In this document: positions 8,275-17,467 of the stretch, one piece after another
How positions within the stretch are numbered: the stretch's first letter is position 1
Layout: the number at the start of each line of letters is the position of its first letter
NCBI GenBank assembly: GCA_036897095.1
Contig: JAYMSP010002664.1
Span: 1 to 23,014 of the forward strand
DNA: 23,014 nucleotides
Source: Plantago elongata
Taxonomy: Eukaryota; Streptophyta; Magnoliopsida; Lamiales; Plantaginaceae
Direction of reading: 5' to 3'
The notes under the pieces: generated by a model
What the model was told of the DNA's origin: nothing
Databases searched by the model: none
What the model saw: the letters and a program-made list of their open reading frames with translations, nothing else
Program-made: the position numbers and the translations under genes

Positions 8275-11200
8275 TTAACCCATAGTGTAGGAAGGTGTTG
8301 GCAAGTTAATCACGGTGCTCTTAACCTTTGTCATCATGGTAATGCTGTTTGTGATGCCCTGTGAACCAATTCCACTGTCTTTAAGACCCTGTAAAATCAC
8401 AAGCGCGCCTTTTAGTCCAGTTTCCAACCAAACACGTCTAATCTTTTAGACCGGAAACAACATTATATATGTGCGTGTTTACCTGGAAAGGAAAATGATC
8501 AGGACCACGAGCCGGGGCAGAGTTTATCTGGACAGTTCCTGTCTCCATCGCATCACTAATCAGCATTGCCTTGTTGATGTCTTTAGTGAACACAGAGCCC
8601 TAAAATTTCAGCATTTTAAATTTCCATTAGCTGTGATTGATTGGTTTATGAAGTAATACAGGATATATGGGAAATGAGGGCATGAGAGTTTTTAACCTGG
8701 AGGCCAAAGTTACTAGCATTGCAATGATGAATTCCTTCTTCAACTGAGCCGATCCTTACAACTGGAAGAACAGGTCCAAATGGCTCCTCCCATGCAATTC
8801 TCATGTCAGGTCGAACATGATCCAACAACAAAGGCCAGATAAGGTTTCCCTCCCTCTTGTACTCTTGGCAAAATGTTGCTCCCTTCTGTTTGGCATCCAT
8901 GACTAGCCCCTCGATGAAGTTAGCAGATGATTCAGAAACAACAGGAGTGATATCGCAATCTTCCTCAGGTGGACCAACTGTCAGTTTTGAGACCTTTGCA
9001 TTCACTTTCTCGACCAGAGAATCGGCAACAGACTCCATTACCAAGACCACTTTCACAGCAGTGCACCTCTGACCACTGTAATGAAATTGTGACACTTGCA
9101 TTTAGTTCGATCACCTCATTATCAATTGCGGAAAGATAAAAAGGCGTAGAATATCCCATACCTGTAGGAAAATCCTCCTTTGATAATGTTGTTCGCCACT
9201 AAATCTAAATCGGCATCCTCAAGCACAATACATGCATCTTTTCCTCCAAGTTCCATTTGTAGAGGAATCATGCCAGCTTTCTTCGAAATTGCAATTCCAG
9301 TGTCACCACCTGTGAAACTAATCAAAACAGACAAAATCATATGGATTACTCCTGTCTGCTTTGAGCGGAAAACAAGATAAATAGTTTGCTCAATATGTGT
9401 TCATATACCTAATGCAGTTAACACCGGGATGCATGGTGAGAAAATCACCGATTTCTGAACCTTTTCCTGTGATACAGCTGATGAGCCCTTTAGGGAAACC
9501 AGCCATGTGAAAGCAATGAACCATATGAAGGCAAGACACAGCTCCCTAGAATGAAGCACTTTGTAAGCTAATTGATAACATTGAGCTATAGATGCTAGCT
9601 ATGTCAAGAAATCATGCATCTCTACTACCTGAGTTGGTGGTTTCAGGACAAGGGAGTTTCCAGCGATAAGAGCAGGCCCGATCTTGGAGACAGCAAGGTT
9701 AACAGGATAGTTGAATGGTGGGATGGCCAATACAACACCAAGTGGAATCTGTAAACAAAGCATTGAAGTCAGTTGAAGCATTGTTACAGTATGATTTCTG
9801 AAATGGGATTTGTACTACAATCTTTGTTTGAATCTACTACAAGTATTTTAGTTTTCTAAAACTGTTAGGTCATAATTCAGTTTATTTTTCCAGCAAACTA
9901 GAAATTGGTTATATGATCGTTCAGCTAGTAAACTTTTCCTTCAATTTAACATCATACAAAAGGTAAGTAGTTACAACAACAAAAGAGACTGTATTGTATA
10001 GACCTTAGATGTGAGGCAGTATTTGGTTCTCTCATTCCCTGGGAAACTATCTGCTACCAAGAAAGAACCCTGGCCCAAAAGTCTAACACCTTCTTCCGCA
10101 GTATAAGAAATCAGATCCCCTGACCTGACAACCTGCATTCAGTCCACAATGTTAAGACTCATGACAAACATTCTCTCACAAATACAAAATTAACTTCTCA
10201 ATGATGACATATCTAAAGCTACCTCTGTGACAGAGTCCTTTGCTGGTTTTGCGATTTCCTTTACCAAAGCCTCAGCAATAGGGGCCTTGTGCTCTTTGAG
10301 GATTGCGGCAGCTTTGTGAAGCAGCTCTGCTCGCTTCCACAGTGGGGTTTTCGCCCATGCCTTTTGCGCGACTTTGGATGATTCCATAACCTTGTTCACC
10401 TCTTCTTGTGTACAAGCTGATCATATAGTGACAGATCAATAGATGTGCATTTACGCTCTAGCAGTATTTTAGTTTAACAACAACAAAATACGTATGAGAA
10501 GTCTGAAGTTCAAATGACAATTAGTATATGAATATTTACCATTTCAAAGTTTTGTTTCCTTACATCAATTATATTTCTATCATGATTTAGTGATCAAGCA
10601 GGTATTTAACTAGTTCCATAAGCAGAACATAGTCATCAGGCATGTATAACATCAAAATGACCATGGTTCCTGTTCCATAATTTACGTGCCCAAAATTTTA
10701 TTTCTGGTTCGGTTTCTGAGGACATGGATCTACAAGACTACAACAACATTTCCCCACAAGTTCCTTCATATTTTTCTCCATCATGATAATTAGTTCATAA
10801 CACACAAACAATTCATAATCAATGATCTTTCTCCCCGAAAATAACGTCGCACCTCCTAAATCTTATCCTGATTCCGATCCTGTCAAAACCAGTATCTACC
10901 TCACCACCATGTTGTCTTCAACCTATTTTCTTGCTACTATCACCTGATCTACATGTCAACATTACTTAGGTACCACTTCCATTTCTCTGTACCAAACAGC
11001 TACTCATCCCTTAAAACAGGCCTAAATTTAAGCATATTTTCATAACTTTTCGACACATGTTGAAAACACTCTGTTCCTAAATGTCACCAAACCATATAAT
11101 CAGCGATCGAATCTATCTTTCTCACCTAGAAACACATATGTTTACGATCAATACATAACAATTAATCTTATCCTACCTTACATAAGCAACAGATTTGCAT

Positions 11201-11397
11201 GCTTAATCAAGAAACAGAGCAGTTAGTTAGTTTAGTTAGTTAAATCAGTTACCTTGAACTTTGTACTGAGTCTTCCTGGTAGTAGGATTGACGATAGCAA
11301 CGGCCTTCCCGGAAGCCGAAACCTTCCACTCTCCGTCAGCATAGTACTTAAACACCTCCCCTTCTAAAATCTCAGCAAACACTCCATTGCCAGCCAT
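8275..11397 (-). CDS. GAPN: NADP-dependent non-phosphorylating glyceraldehyde-3-phosphate dehydrogenase, complete, 9 exons
   Basis: This aldehyde dehydrogenase (ALDH11A family, EC 1.2.1.9) oxidises glyceraldehyde 3-phosphate to 3-phosphoglycerate in the cytosol and yields NADPH. Exons, in transcript order: 11397-11253, 10416-10223, 10132-10004, 9748-9629, 9545-9409, 9317-9162, 9075-8697, 8599-8483, 8388-8275. All introns are GT-AG. The exons sum to 1491 nt, exactly 496 codons plus stop, the normal plant length. Visible residues are PPFNYP with Asn169, MELGGKD with Glu264 and GQRC with catalytic Cys298, all at the canonical numbers. The protein starts [14 protein letters not shown] and ends PTPSYTMG. 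The start is fixed by similarity and by a TATA box at 11552-11560. A more distal in-frame ATG lies upstream of that TATA. No frameshift or stop was found, so the gene looks functional. Confidence 0.97.
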
Positions 11398-11530
11398 GTC
11401 AGCTGATGCTTGCTTCTTCTTGACGACTGGTTTTTCAGCTTCGATCACAGCGACCGAAGAATGATGTTGCTGGAGAACTGAAGTGATGTGAAGTGAAGCT
11501 CTGGTTCTACTAGTAGTTGTAAGAGTGTTG
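11398..11530 (-). other. GAPN 5' untranslated region, unusually open in frame
   Basis: The region between the likely transcription start (about 11525, some 30 bases past the TATA box) and the ATG has no in-frame stop and no in-frame ATG. It would read a Ser/Thr/Arg-rich then Lys-rich peptide ending VVKKKQASAD before the Met. Plant GAPN is normally cytosolic without an extension, so untranslated leader is the default reading. Confidence 0.6.
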
Positions 11531-11551
11531 GTATGGAGAGGTGGATGGTGG

Positions 11552-11560
11552 TTATAAATA
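11552..11560 (-). promoter_or_regulatory. TATA box of GAPN
   Basis: The minus strand reads TATTTATAA, about 155 bases before the start codon. This leaves a leader of about 125 nt, and no closer TATA-like word precedes the gene. Confidence 0.65.
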
Positions 11561-11599
11561 GGGGTAGTGAATGTTATTATCTTTTTAGAAGAAGGTGAA

Positions 11600-12500
11600 C
11601 CACATTTCTCCAACAAGCATGTTTGGTTCACAATGTTTGAGTACATCATTTTTGTGGTCATTTTACTGTTTTGTCCCCACTCGATGTTGATTGCCTTTGG
11701 ATATGGGGAAAATGGTAGCTTCCCACGTTATTGGATTTGCCTTAGTCCCACGAGGAAAGTCTCTTCCTCTTTTATAATTCAAGAAATGAGAAAGAAAAAA
11801 GTGTTAGTCGAGGTCGATATCTTCGTTTGTAATATTTTATATGATAAAATTGAAAATACAGACTCCAAGTAGGTTGAAATTTGTTAGATTGGCACTTGAT
11901 TAATTTCTTTAACCACAAATTATGAACAATGGTTCGAATTATCTAAACGTCAATGATTTCAATTACAAGAGGTTAGAAAATGTACGAACTCACAATCACA
12001 TTAGGGTGGGAGATAGTGATAGTTGTGCGCATGCAAACTCCTAAAACACAAACCTATATAATACGGATGATTTTTAATATTCGAAATTTAGAAGTTCTCC
12101 ATATATAAATAAACTGAACAGATTTATATTGAGTTCGAGCTTCAGAGTTTGGGCGGGCTTCTAATGTAAAATTGCAGAGTAGAGGGAATTGCAATACCCC
12201 TATGTTCTAAAAAGTGTAGGGACAAGAGAGGCTTTTGATAAAAGAATGGTGAACATAGATGATACTCATAAAGCTAGCAAGTGATTAAAGTAAAGTCATG
12301 CCTTTAAAATTTCACAAAAGAATGGCAAATTCTCGTGAAAGTGACTAATTTTCTCAAGAGTAGTAAATCATATACTGTACTATTGCTCCTTACTATACAT
12401 TGTAATGAGATACTGAAAAATAGTTCGATCTATATAATCATATTTTGTGAAAAGGGGTGAAATTAGTGTTCACAAACGTAGTTATTTACCTGCCAATCCA
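11600..12500. other. GAPN upstream and intergenic region, no gene seen
   Basis: A 101-codon plus-strand frame (11567-11872) overlaps the GAPN promoter and has no recognisable content. The rest is AT-rich with short frames only. Confidence 0.5.
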
Positions 12501-12507
12501 ATGTAAA

Positions 12508-12549
12508 GATCCCTACCCCGCAAAATCTGATCCCTACCCTGCAAAATCT
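12508..12549. repeat. Tandem duplication of a 21-bp unit
   Basis: The unit gatccctaccccgcaaaatc+t (12508-12528) is followed directly by a copy with one substitution (12529-12549, c to t at unit position 12). Confidence 0.9.
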
Positions 12550-15240
12550 TAAGAAGAAGATTTCGCGGGCGAGAACGTGGAATAATCGCAGCCCGGACCA
12601 AGATTTGGCAGTGCAAAATTAAGTTTAAGATATGATGTACAAATTTGTTCAAAGTTGGGTGAATTTAATGGAGGATTAATGGCCTTGGTGTAATCGTCAG
12701 CTGTGAAAGTAGCTAAGTATCGACGGATTAAAACCATGAGAATTTAGGTACGTATGGTAGTAGCCAGTTATGTGAGAATGAGTTCTTCATTTTCATCGCA
12801 TATGAACAAAACAAAACTAGACAGCATTCATGTGACGTATTCCAACACTAATGGAGAACCATCTCTATTTTGGGCGTACTTTTTGAGAACTAAGATCCTA
12901 AAACTAAGCTCAATTTTAGACCCATATGTTAGGATTTAGCAATGTGCATCACCTTAATTGTTCACACCTTAAAAAAATAACCTTATCGTGGGTGTAAAAC
13001 GATGCATTATAATTAAAATATCTGAATTTTTAAATATGTAATGTTTGTAGGTAAACATTTTGTAACATAATATTTGATGTTTGATCTGGTTTCTTAGAAA
13101 AGTTACTTTTAAATACTTAACTATGGACGGATTTTCATGAGATTTTGTGTATTTCGAGATCCAAGGTTGTCTTAAGCTCCATTCTTGTAGGAGTTTGGAC
13201 TAGAATCTAGATAATAAGACATGATGTTAATGGCGCAAATTTGGAGTATATAGATTCATTAGCCACCTCATTACAAGGTGTTGAATCATCGTCAAACTTG
13301 GTAATTTATGTTAAGGTCTCACTAAATTAACTTCTCCTGTACTTATACAAGTTGCAACATGATGACACACTTTCTATAAATGAATAACAGAAAATTGGTG
13401 CTTATCAAGTATCAACCGTGCCCAAACTTTATTGTGGCACACCCTCATATCACCTAAAACTACAGCACTATAACTATTTACAGGTAGGTACGTTTTGCCG
13501 TTTCGGCCCAATTGAGTTTGCGAATATTTGTGGGTAACACTTTGCCTTAGAATTTATGTTTGGGATAGTTGGAATAAAAATTTGAGATTCCGGTAGGTCA
13601 CATTATCGAGTAATTGATATTTAGGTTTTAAGGTATCCGATTGGGTATGGGAATTTATTCGTATTATTGCGTTCGAAAACATTAAATGAAATCACGTAGT
13701 GAAATTCAACAATCACATAACTCCGACTTAAGGATATGAGCAAGTATTTGATACTTTATTGTAAGTGTTGTGTTTGAGTCTTAATAGGATGGGATGGCAA
13801 AGTGGCTTGCTAAGCTGGAGTATGATGCAACCGTTGAACGGTCGAACAAATCAGATCTAACATTAGGCATGTATAATAAAGTGTTATTTGATTGGATGTT
13901 TCTTTTCTATCTTTTGATCAAAAAATTGTATAGTTGAATTTTAACAGTTAATTTATTTTTACGATTATTTTATCGTGGAACTAAGTAAAGTCATTGGAGA
14001 ATACTATGTCAGAAGGAGGAGGAGAAAGGAGAAATGGACTCAAAGTCTTGGATCTTTTGCAAAGGGTAATCCCCTTTAAATGATTTGTTTTTAAAACAAA
14101 TCATAAATGTAGAAAATACTTTTAATATAAATATACGTACCTTATCTCGTTATGTTGGTCTCTGTCTCGGGCCTTATCAACAATTTTGCTACGTAGAACT
14201 CTTCCAGGTTTGTTGATATGTTAACGAAGCTCGGATTTTCTTAGTAAAACTTCAAATTGCTTACTTGGAGTGAACATATTTAATCTTCGAAGATCTTTCT
14301 CTATAGATAATGCACAACAGAGAAATAAAAATGAGAAGCTTTTAGAAATAAGAAACGTATAAAACATTATAGGAAGTTTTTCGAAAAAAAATTTCCATAT
14401 AGAAAGTTTTCAGACACACAACTTACCTTGCATTTGATGTTAAGAGAGTATGGGTGAAGCTGCAATTCAATCTAACAGTAATGTGTAGAGCTACAAAAAT
14501 CCAACAGTCTTTCTGATTATTATTATCCTACTTCTTGCACACAGAATGGGACATATATAACTCACTTAACCATACTCCATATCTTTATTAAATTCGTTTC
14601 GTTAATGGAATTGTGAAACTACGTGTTTTAAAAAAACAATATGACACAACTTGACTCATTTATCCGTTTTACCTTCAAATCTGAATGTACCCACCATATT
14701 GGCATGCAATACTACCAATGAGTAATTTTGAAATTAATGATAAATAAAAATAAATAATTTCGGAATCAATGTGTAGACGAACGATTAGAGGAAAACATGT
14801 TAATTTAAACGGTGAATTTGGTCTCCTCTAATTCATATTTGCTAGAGCGTCTCAAGAAACCGTGCAATTCTGTCAACTTATTTTAGGGATTCTAGTTATA
14901 CAATAAGCTCAGTTGGTTGTACTTGGTTCGTTTAGTCAGTTCAGTCATAACAGAGCTTTTAACCTCTTTGCAGTAATCGCTTAACTCACTTGTTTTCTCT
15001 CTATTAATCAATTTTAGTCCTTAATCAGGTTATTAAGATTTCTATATTTGAAAAGTTGCAGTGGTAATTACATGTTTCTTTTTTCCTTTTCATTTTGAGT
15101 TCGTTTTACGAGAGATTCCTACATTTTGGAGTTTGAAGAGTCTCGAAAATTCCCCAATGATAAAACTAGATACCTTATTTTCACAACTTGACTTTAGATG
15201 ATTTTTCGCGAATCTTTTAACCCGCATTCATTATAAACGG
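12550..15240. other. Intergenic, AT-rich, no gene supported
   Basis: Short frames only; a 62-codon minus frame at 12549-12737 shows no family I recognise. Two adjacent hairpin-forming sequences lie at 14061-14104 (the second is a perfect palindrome with 12-bp arms). No RNA gene was recognised. Confidence 0.5.
14080..14104. repeat. Perfect inverted repeat, 12-bp arms, 1-base spacer
   Basis: The arm atgatttgtttt is followed by t and then aaaacaaatcat. Just before it, aaaggg-taatc-cccttt (about 14061-14077) could form a second small hairpin. A role is not evident. Confidence 0.8.
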
Positions 15241-15244
15241 GTCA

Positions 15245-15650
15245 AGTAAAAACTAGATAATATAATATAAAAACTAAACAATAGTGAAAATTTAATATTA
15301 TATAAAAACTAGAGAATTCATTTTATAAACAAGAAAATATAATGTAAAACTAGACAATGTAATATAAAAAATAAACAATATAATGTTAAAACTAGGTAAT
15401 ATAGATTACACCGAATGAAATTTTTGTACAAGTAATAAAATTAAACAAGATCATTTATAAAACTAGACAATATAGTTACAAAACTAGATAATATGTAGTA
15501 AAAACTACACAATATATACTAAAAATTAGACGATTCAACACATATACATAACATAAAGATATAATACGAAAAACTAGACAATCATTGGTAAAAACTAAAA
15601 TACATGTTATTTATATAAAAACTAGAAAATATGTGTTAAAAATTAAGGAG
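15245..15650. repeat. Degenerate AT-rich minisatellite, about 15 copies of an aaaactagacaatat-like unit
   Basis: The motif aaaactaga(c/t)aatat recurs every 20-25 bases with substitutions and small gaps, for example aaaaactagataatata (15247 on), aaaactagacaatgta (15343 on), aaaactagacaatata (15460 on), aaaactagataatatg (about 15480), aaaactagacaatcat (15571 on) and aaaactagaaaatatg near 15620. The array is interrupted once, around 15400-15445. It ends just before the GC-rich word agtccctccggaccctctc (15650-15668). Confidence 0.75.
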
Positions 15651-16731
15651 TCCCTCCGGACCCTCTCAATGTAAGGGGACTTTTATGAGACTTAGTATTT
15701 TTTTTTCTTTTTGAATTAGTATATCATTTGACGAATAGCATGTACGTAGCAAATGATAACCACAAGCAAGGGCGGATGGAAAACATTTTTTACACGGCGT
15801 TTTAACTGAAAGTATTATAAAATATATTAATAATATATCTATTAATAAGGACTAAAAAAAATGAAATTTTGCACTAAAATTTAGATCTCTTTGTAGAGGG
15901 TTTATGATAATTAACATATAATATACGATATCTTTTTTGTAGTAGTATAAAATAAGATTGAAAATTTAAAATTTCTTTTATCTTTTAAAATTATTTTACA
16001 ATATTTATCTTTTTAATAAAATAAAACCCACACCATATTTGTAAAAATATGGTGAGTACATTATACACTTAGAGTGAGATTGTTATTGATTTCCTTTGAA
16101 ATTTTTAAAAATTTACAAGTACTTGGTAAAATTTTGTTAGTCCTATAAAAATTAATTTACATTTAATTAACCAATCATTGTGGAGTATTTTAATGACTAA
16201 TAGACTATTTGTTTTAAAATTAAAATTGAGATAATTCAATTTTAATTGTATCGTATTAAAATTGAGTAATTTCAGTTCTAAACCGAACCGGAGTTCTTAA
16301 AAAGCGCTGCGCGGTAGGTGAAGTTCAACGTGTGGTTCCAAATTACTATGTGCTGTGCTGTCTCTGTTGTGTGGTCAAACCATCTCCTGTACAAAAGCTA
16401 ACCACAAAAACTGAGCCAGGCTCAAACAGCCAACTACAAGTGTCCCACTGTAATGTATAATTGTCTACTTGGACCACAATATCCATTTACCCATATTGCA
16501 GTACATAAAACTAGGAGTGTTTTCTAAGCTTTCCCCAAGTTGTTAATTGCATGTTTCTCCATGTTACAACTCATATTTATTCACCCAAGAGTAAAGTTTT
16601 AAATTATATTAAAAATTATGTACAAACATGCATAATATTTTTTATAAAAGATTATTTGTAATTGGAATTTTTATTAACAATATTTTTTAAATAAAATAAA
16701 TTAATAGTTTAAAAATAACAATAGTTTATAA
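15651..16731. other. Intergenic, AT-rich, no gene seen; possible hAT-like terminus at 15767
   Basis: The word caagggcggatgg at 15767-15779 resembles hAT termini, but no partner end was found. The remainder is low-complexity AT with a slightly GC-richer patch at 16280-16480 that has no long frame. Confidence 0.4.
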
Positions 16732-16811
16732 AGTTAAACGAATTAATATAAGTGGATTAGTTAAAAACCTCCTTATAAGTTCGAGATTTTAAATGAGATG
16801 TAACTTTATCA
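16732..16811 (+). repeat. TRIM-like LTR copy 1
   Basis: It shares a 25-base identical stretch (16738-16762) with copy 3 and is followed by the decayed primer-binding site (16812-16824). Its first bases are agttaaacg rather than tgttagacg. Confidence 0.65.
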
Positions 16812-16937
16812 TAGTATCATAGTCTCTGGTTCATGTCCAATTTGGGTTCGAATCTCCACAGAAATCTCCGTTCCATATTAAATTTTCACTCGAATTGCCT
16901 CCCCAAAAAAGTTAAAATCGACCACGAGTGCGGGAAG

Positions 16938-17015
16938 TGTTGGAGTATTAATATATATAACTAGATTCCACAACTATCTACAAGTTCGAGCTTGTAGATG
17001 AGATGTAATTTAGTT
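16938..17015 (+). repeat. TRIM-like LTR copy 2
   Basis: It starts tgttggagtattaatat after the purine tract gagtgcgggaag and carries acaagttcgagcttgtagat then gagatgtaattt. It is the most diverged of the copies. Confidence 0.65.
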
Positions 17016-17112
17016 ATGCTTAAGAACCTAGAAGGTTCAGATGAAACGATATTAATTACCCACTCGTTGGACATCTCCATTGAGGTTGAAACGAGCCCAC
17101 GAGTGAGGGGAG

Positions 17113-17166
17113 TGTTAGACGAATTAATATAAGTGGATTAGTTCCATACCGCTTTATAAGTTCGAG
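17113..17166 (+). repeat. TRIM-like LTR copy 3, truncated
   Basis: It starts tgttagacgaattaatata after gagtgaggggag and breaks off at ttcgag. There it joins directly to the purine tract of the next copy, at a cgag shared by both parental sequences. Confidence 0.65.
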
Positions 17167-17176
17167 TGGGGAGAAG

Positions 17177-17255
17177 TGTCAGACGAATTAATATAATAAA
17201 TTAGTTTCATACTTTTTATAAGTTCGAACTTTTAAATAAAATGTAATTTTATCAT
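17177..17255 (+). repeat. TRIM-like LTR copy 4
   Basis: It starts tgtcagacgaattaatata and ends aaaatgtaattttatcat. It is followed by unique sequence leading to the XLG gene. Confidence 0.65.
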
Positions 17256-17272
17256 ATAAAATGAAATCACCA

Positions 17273-17280
17273 TATAAATT
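17273..17280 (+). promoter_or_regulatory. Candidate TATA box for the XLG gene
   Basis: The word tataaatt lies about 185 bases before the XLG ATG and directly beyond LTR copy 4. It is the best TATA-like word in the short unique stretch 17256-17460. A W-box core (ttgac) lies near 17324. Confidence 0.35.
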
Positions 17281-17443
17281 GTAAATGCACATAATTTAGA
17301 AAATGAAAGCCTGAGAAAACCGTGTTGACTTGAACTACTCTGTAGCTGGACTTCTATGCGCCAAAGAAATTTCATCTGGTGATACCCGAATTCAAAATAG
17401 CAGCAAGATTTCAGTCTAGTTTAGTTTATCTATTGGTTGATTG

Positions 17444-17467
17444 ATGAAGAGAAGAAAATCATGTTGA
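17444..17467 (+). promoter_or_regulatory. Short upstream ORF overlapping the XLG start codon
   Basis: An ATG at 17444 opens an eight-codon frame (MKRRKSC, stop at 17465-17467) in another register. It runs over the XLG ATG at 17461. Its -3 base is t (weak context), whereas the XLG ATG has a at -3, so leaky scanning is plausible. Confidence 0.5.

Larger units (their letters stand above)
16732..17255 (+). mobile_element. Tandem array of a TRIM-like small LTR retroelement: four LTR-like copies
   Basis: Four LTR-like repeats of roughly 80 bp share gaattaatataagtggatta followed by tataagttcgag-cttttagatgagatgtaa. LTR2, LTR3 and LTR4 start with TGT and each follows a purine tract (gagtgcgggaag, gagtgaggggag, gtggggagaag). 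After LTR1 lies tagtatcatagtc, a decayed form of tggtatcagagcc, the initiator-methionine-tRNA primer site. Internal domains are only about 100-125 bp and non-coding. These are the marks of TRIM elements: no gag or pol, mobilised in trans. The order is LTR1-internal-LTR2-internal-LTR3(truncated)-LTR4. The array ends about 205 bp before the XLG start codon. Confidence 0.75.

Noticed and set aside
8857..9072. Plus-strand open frame of 71 codons
   Set aside because: It lies antisense to GAPN exon 7, which is certain from conserved protein sequence. It is a shadow frame.
11398..11661. Upstream in-frame ATG at 11661 as the GAPN start
   Set aside because: It lies upstream of the TATA box at 11552-11560, and the standard GAPN N-terminus begins at the ATG at 11397, giving exactly 496 residues.
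12549..12737. Minus-strand 62-codon frame
   Set aside because: No recognised family, no supporting splice sites or promoter. Kept only as a note within the intergenic entry.
17412..17461. XLG exon 1 as an internal exon with an acceptor at atttcag (17412)
   Set aside because: An in-frame TAG at 17422-17424 lies between that acceptor and the first conserved codons.
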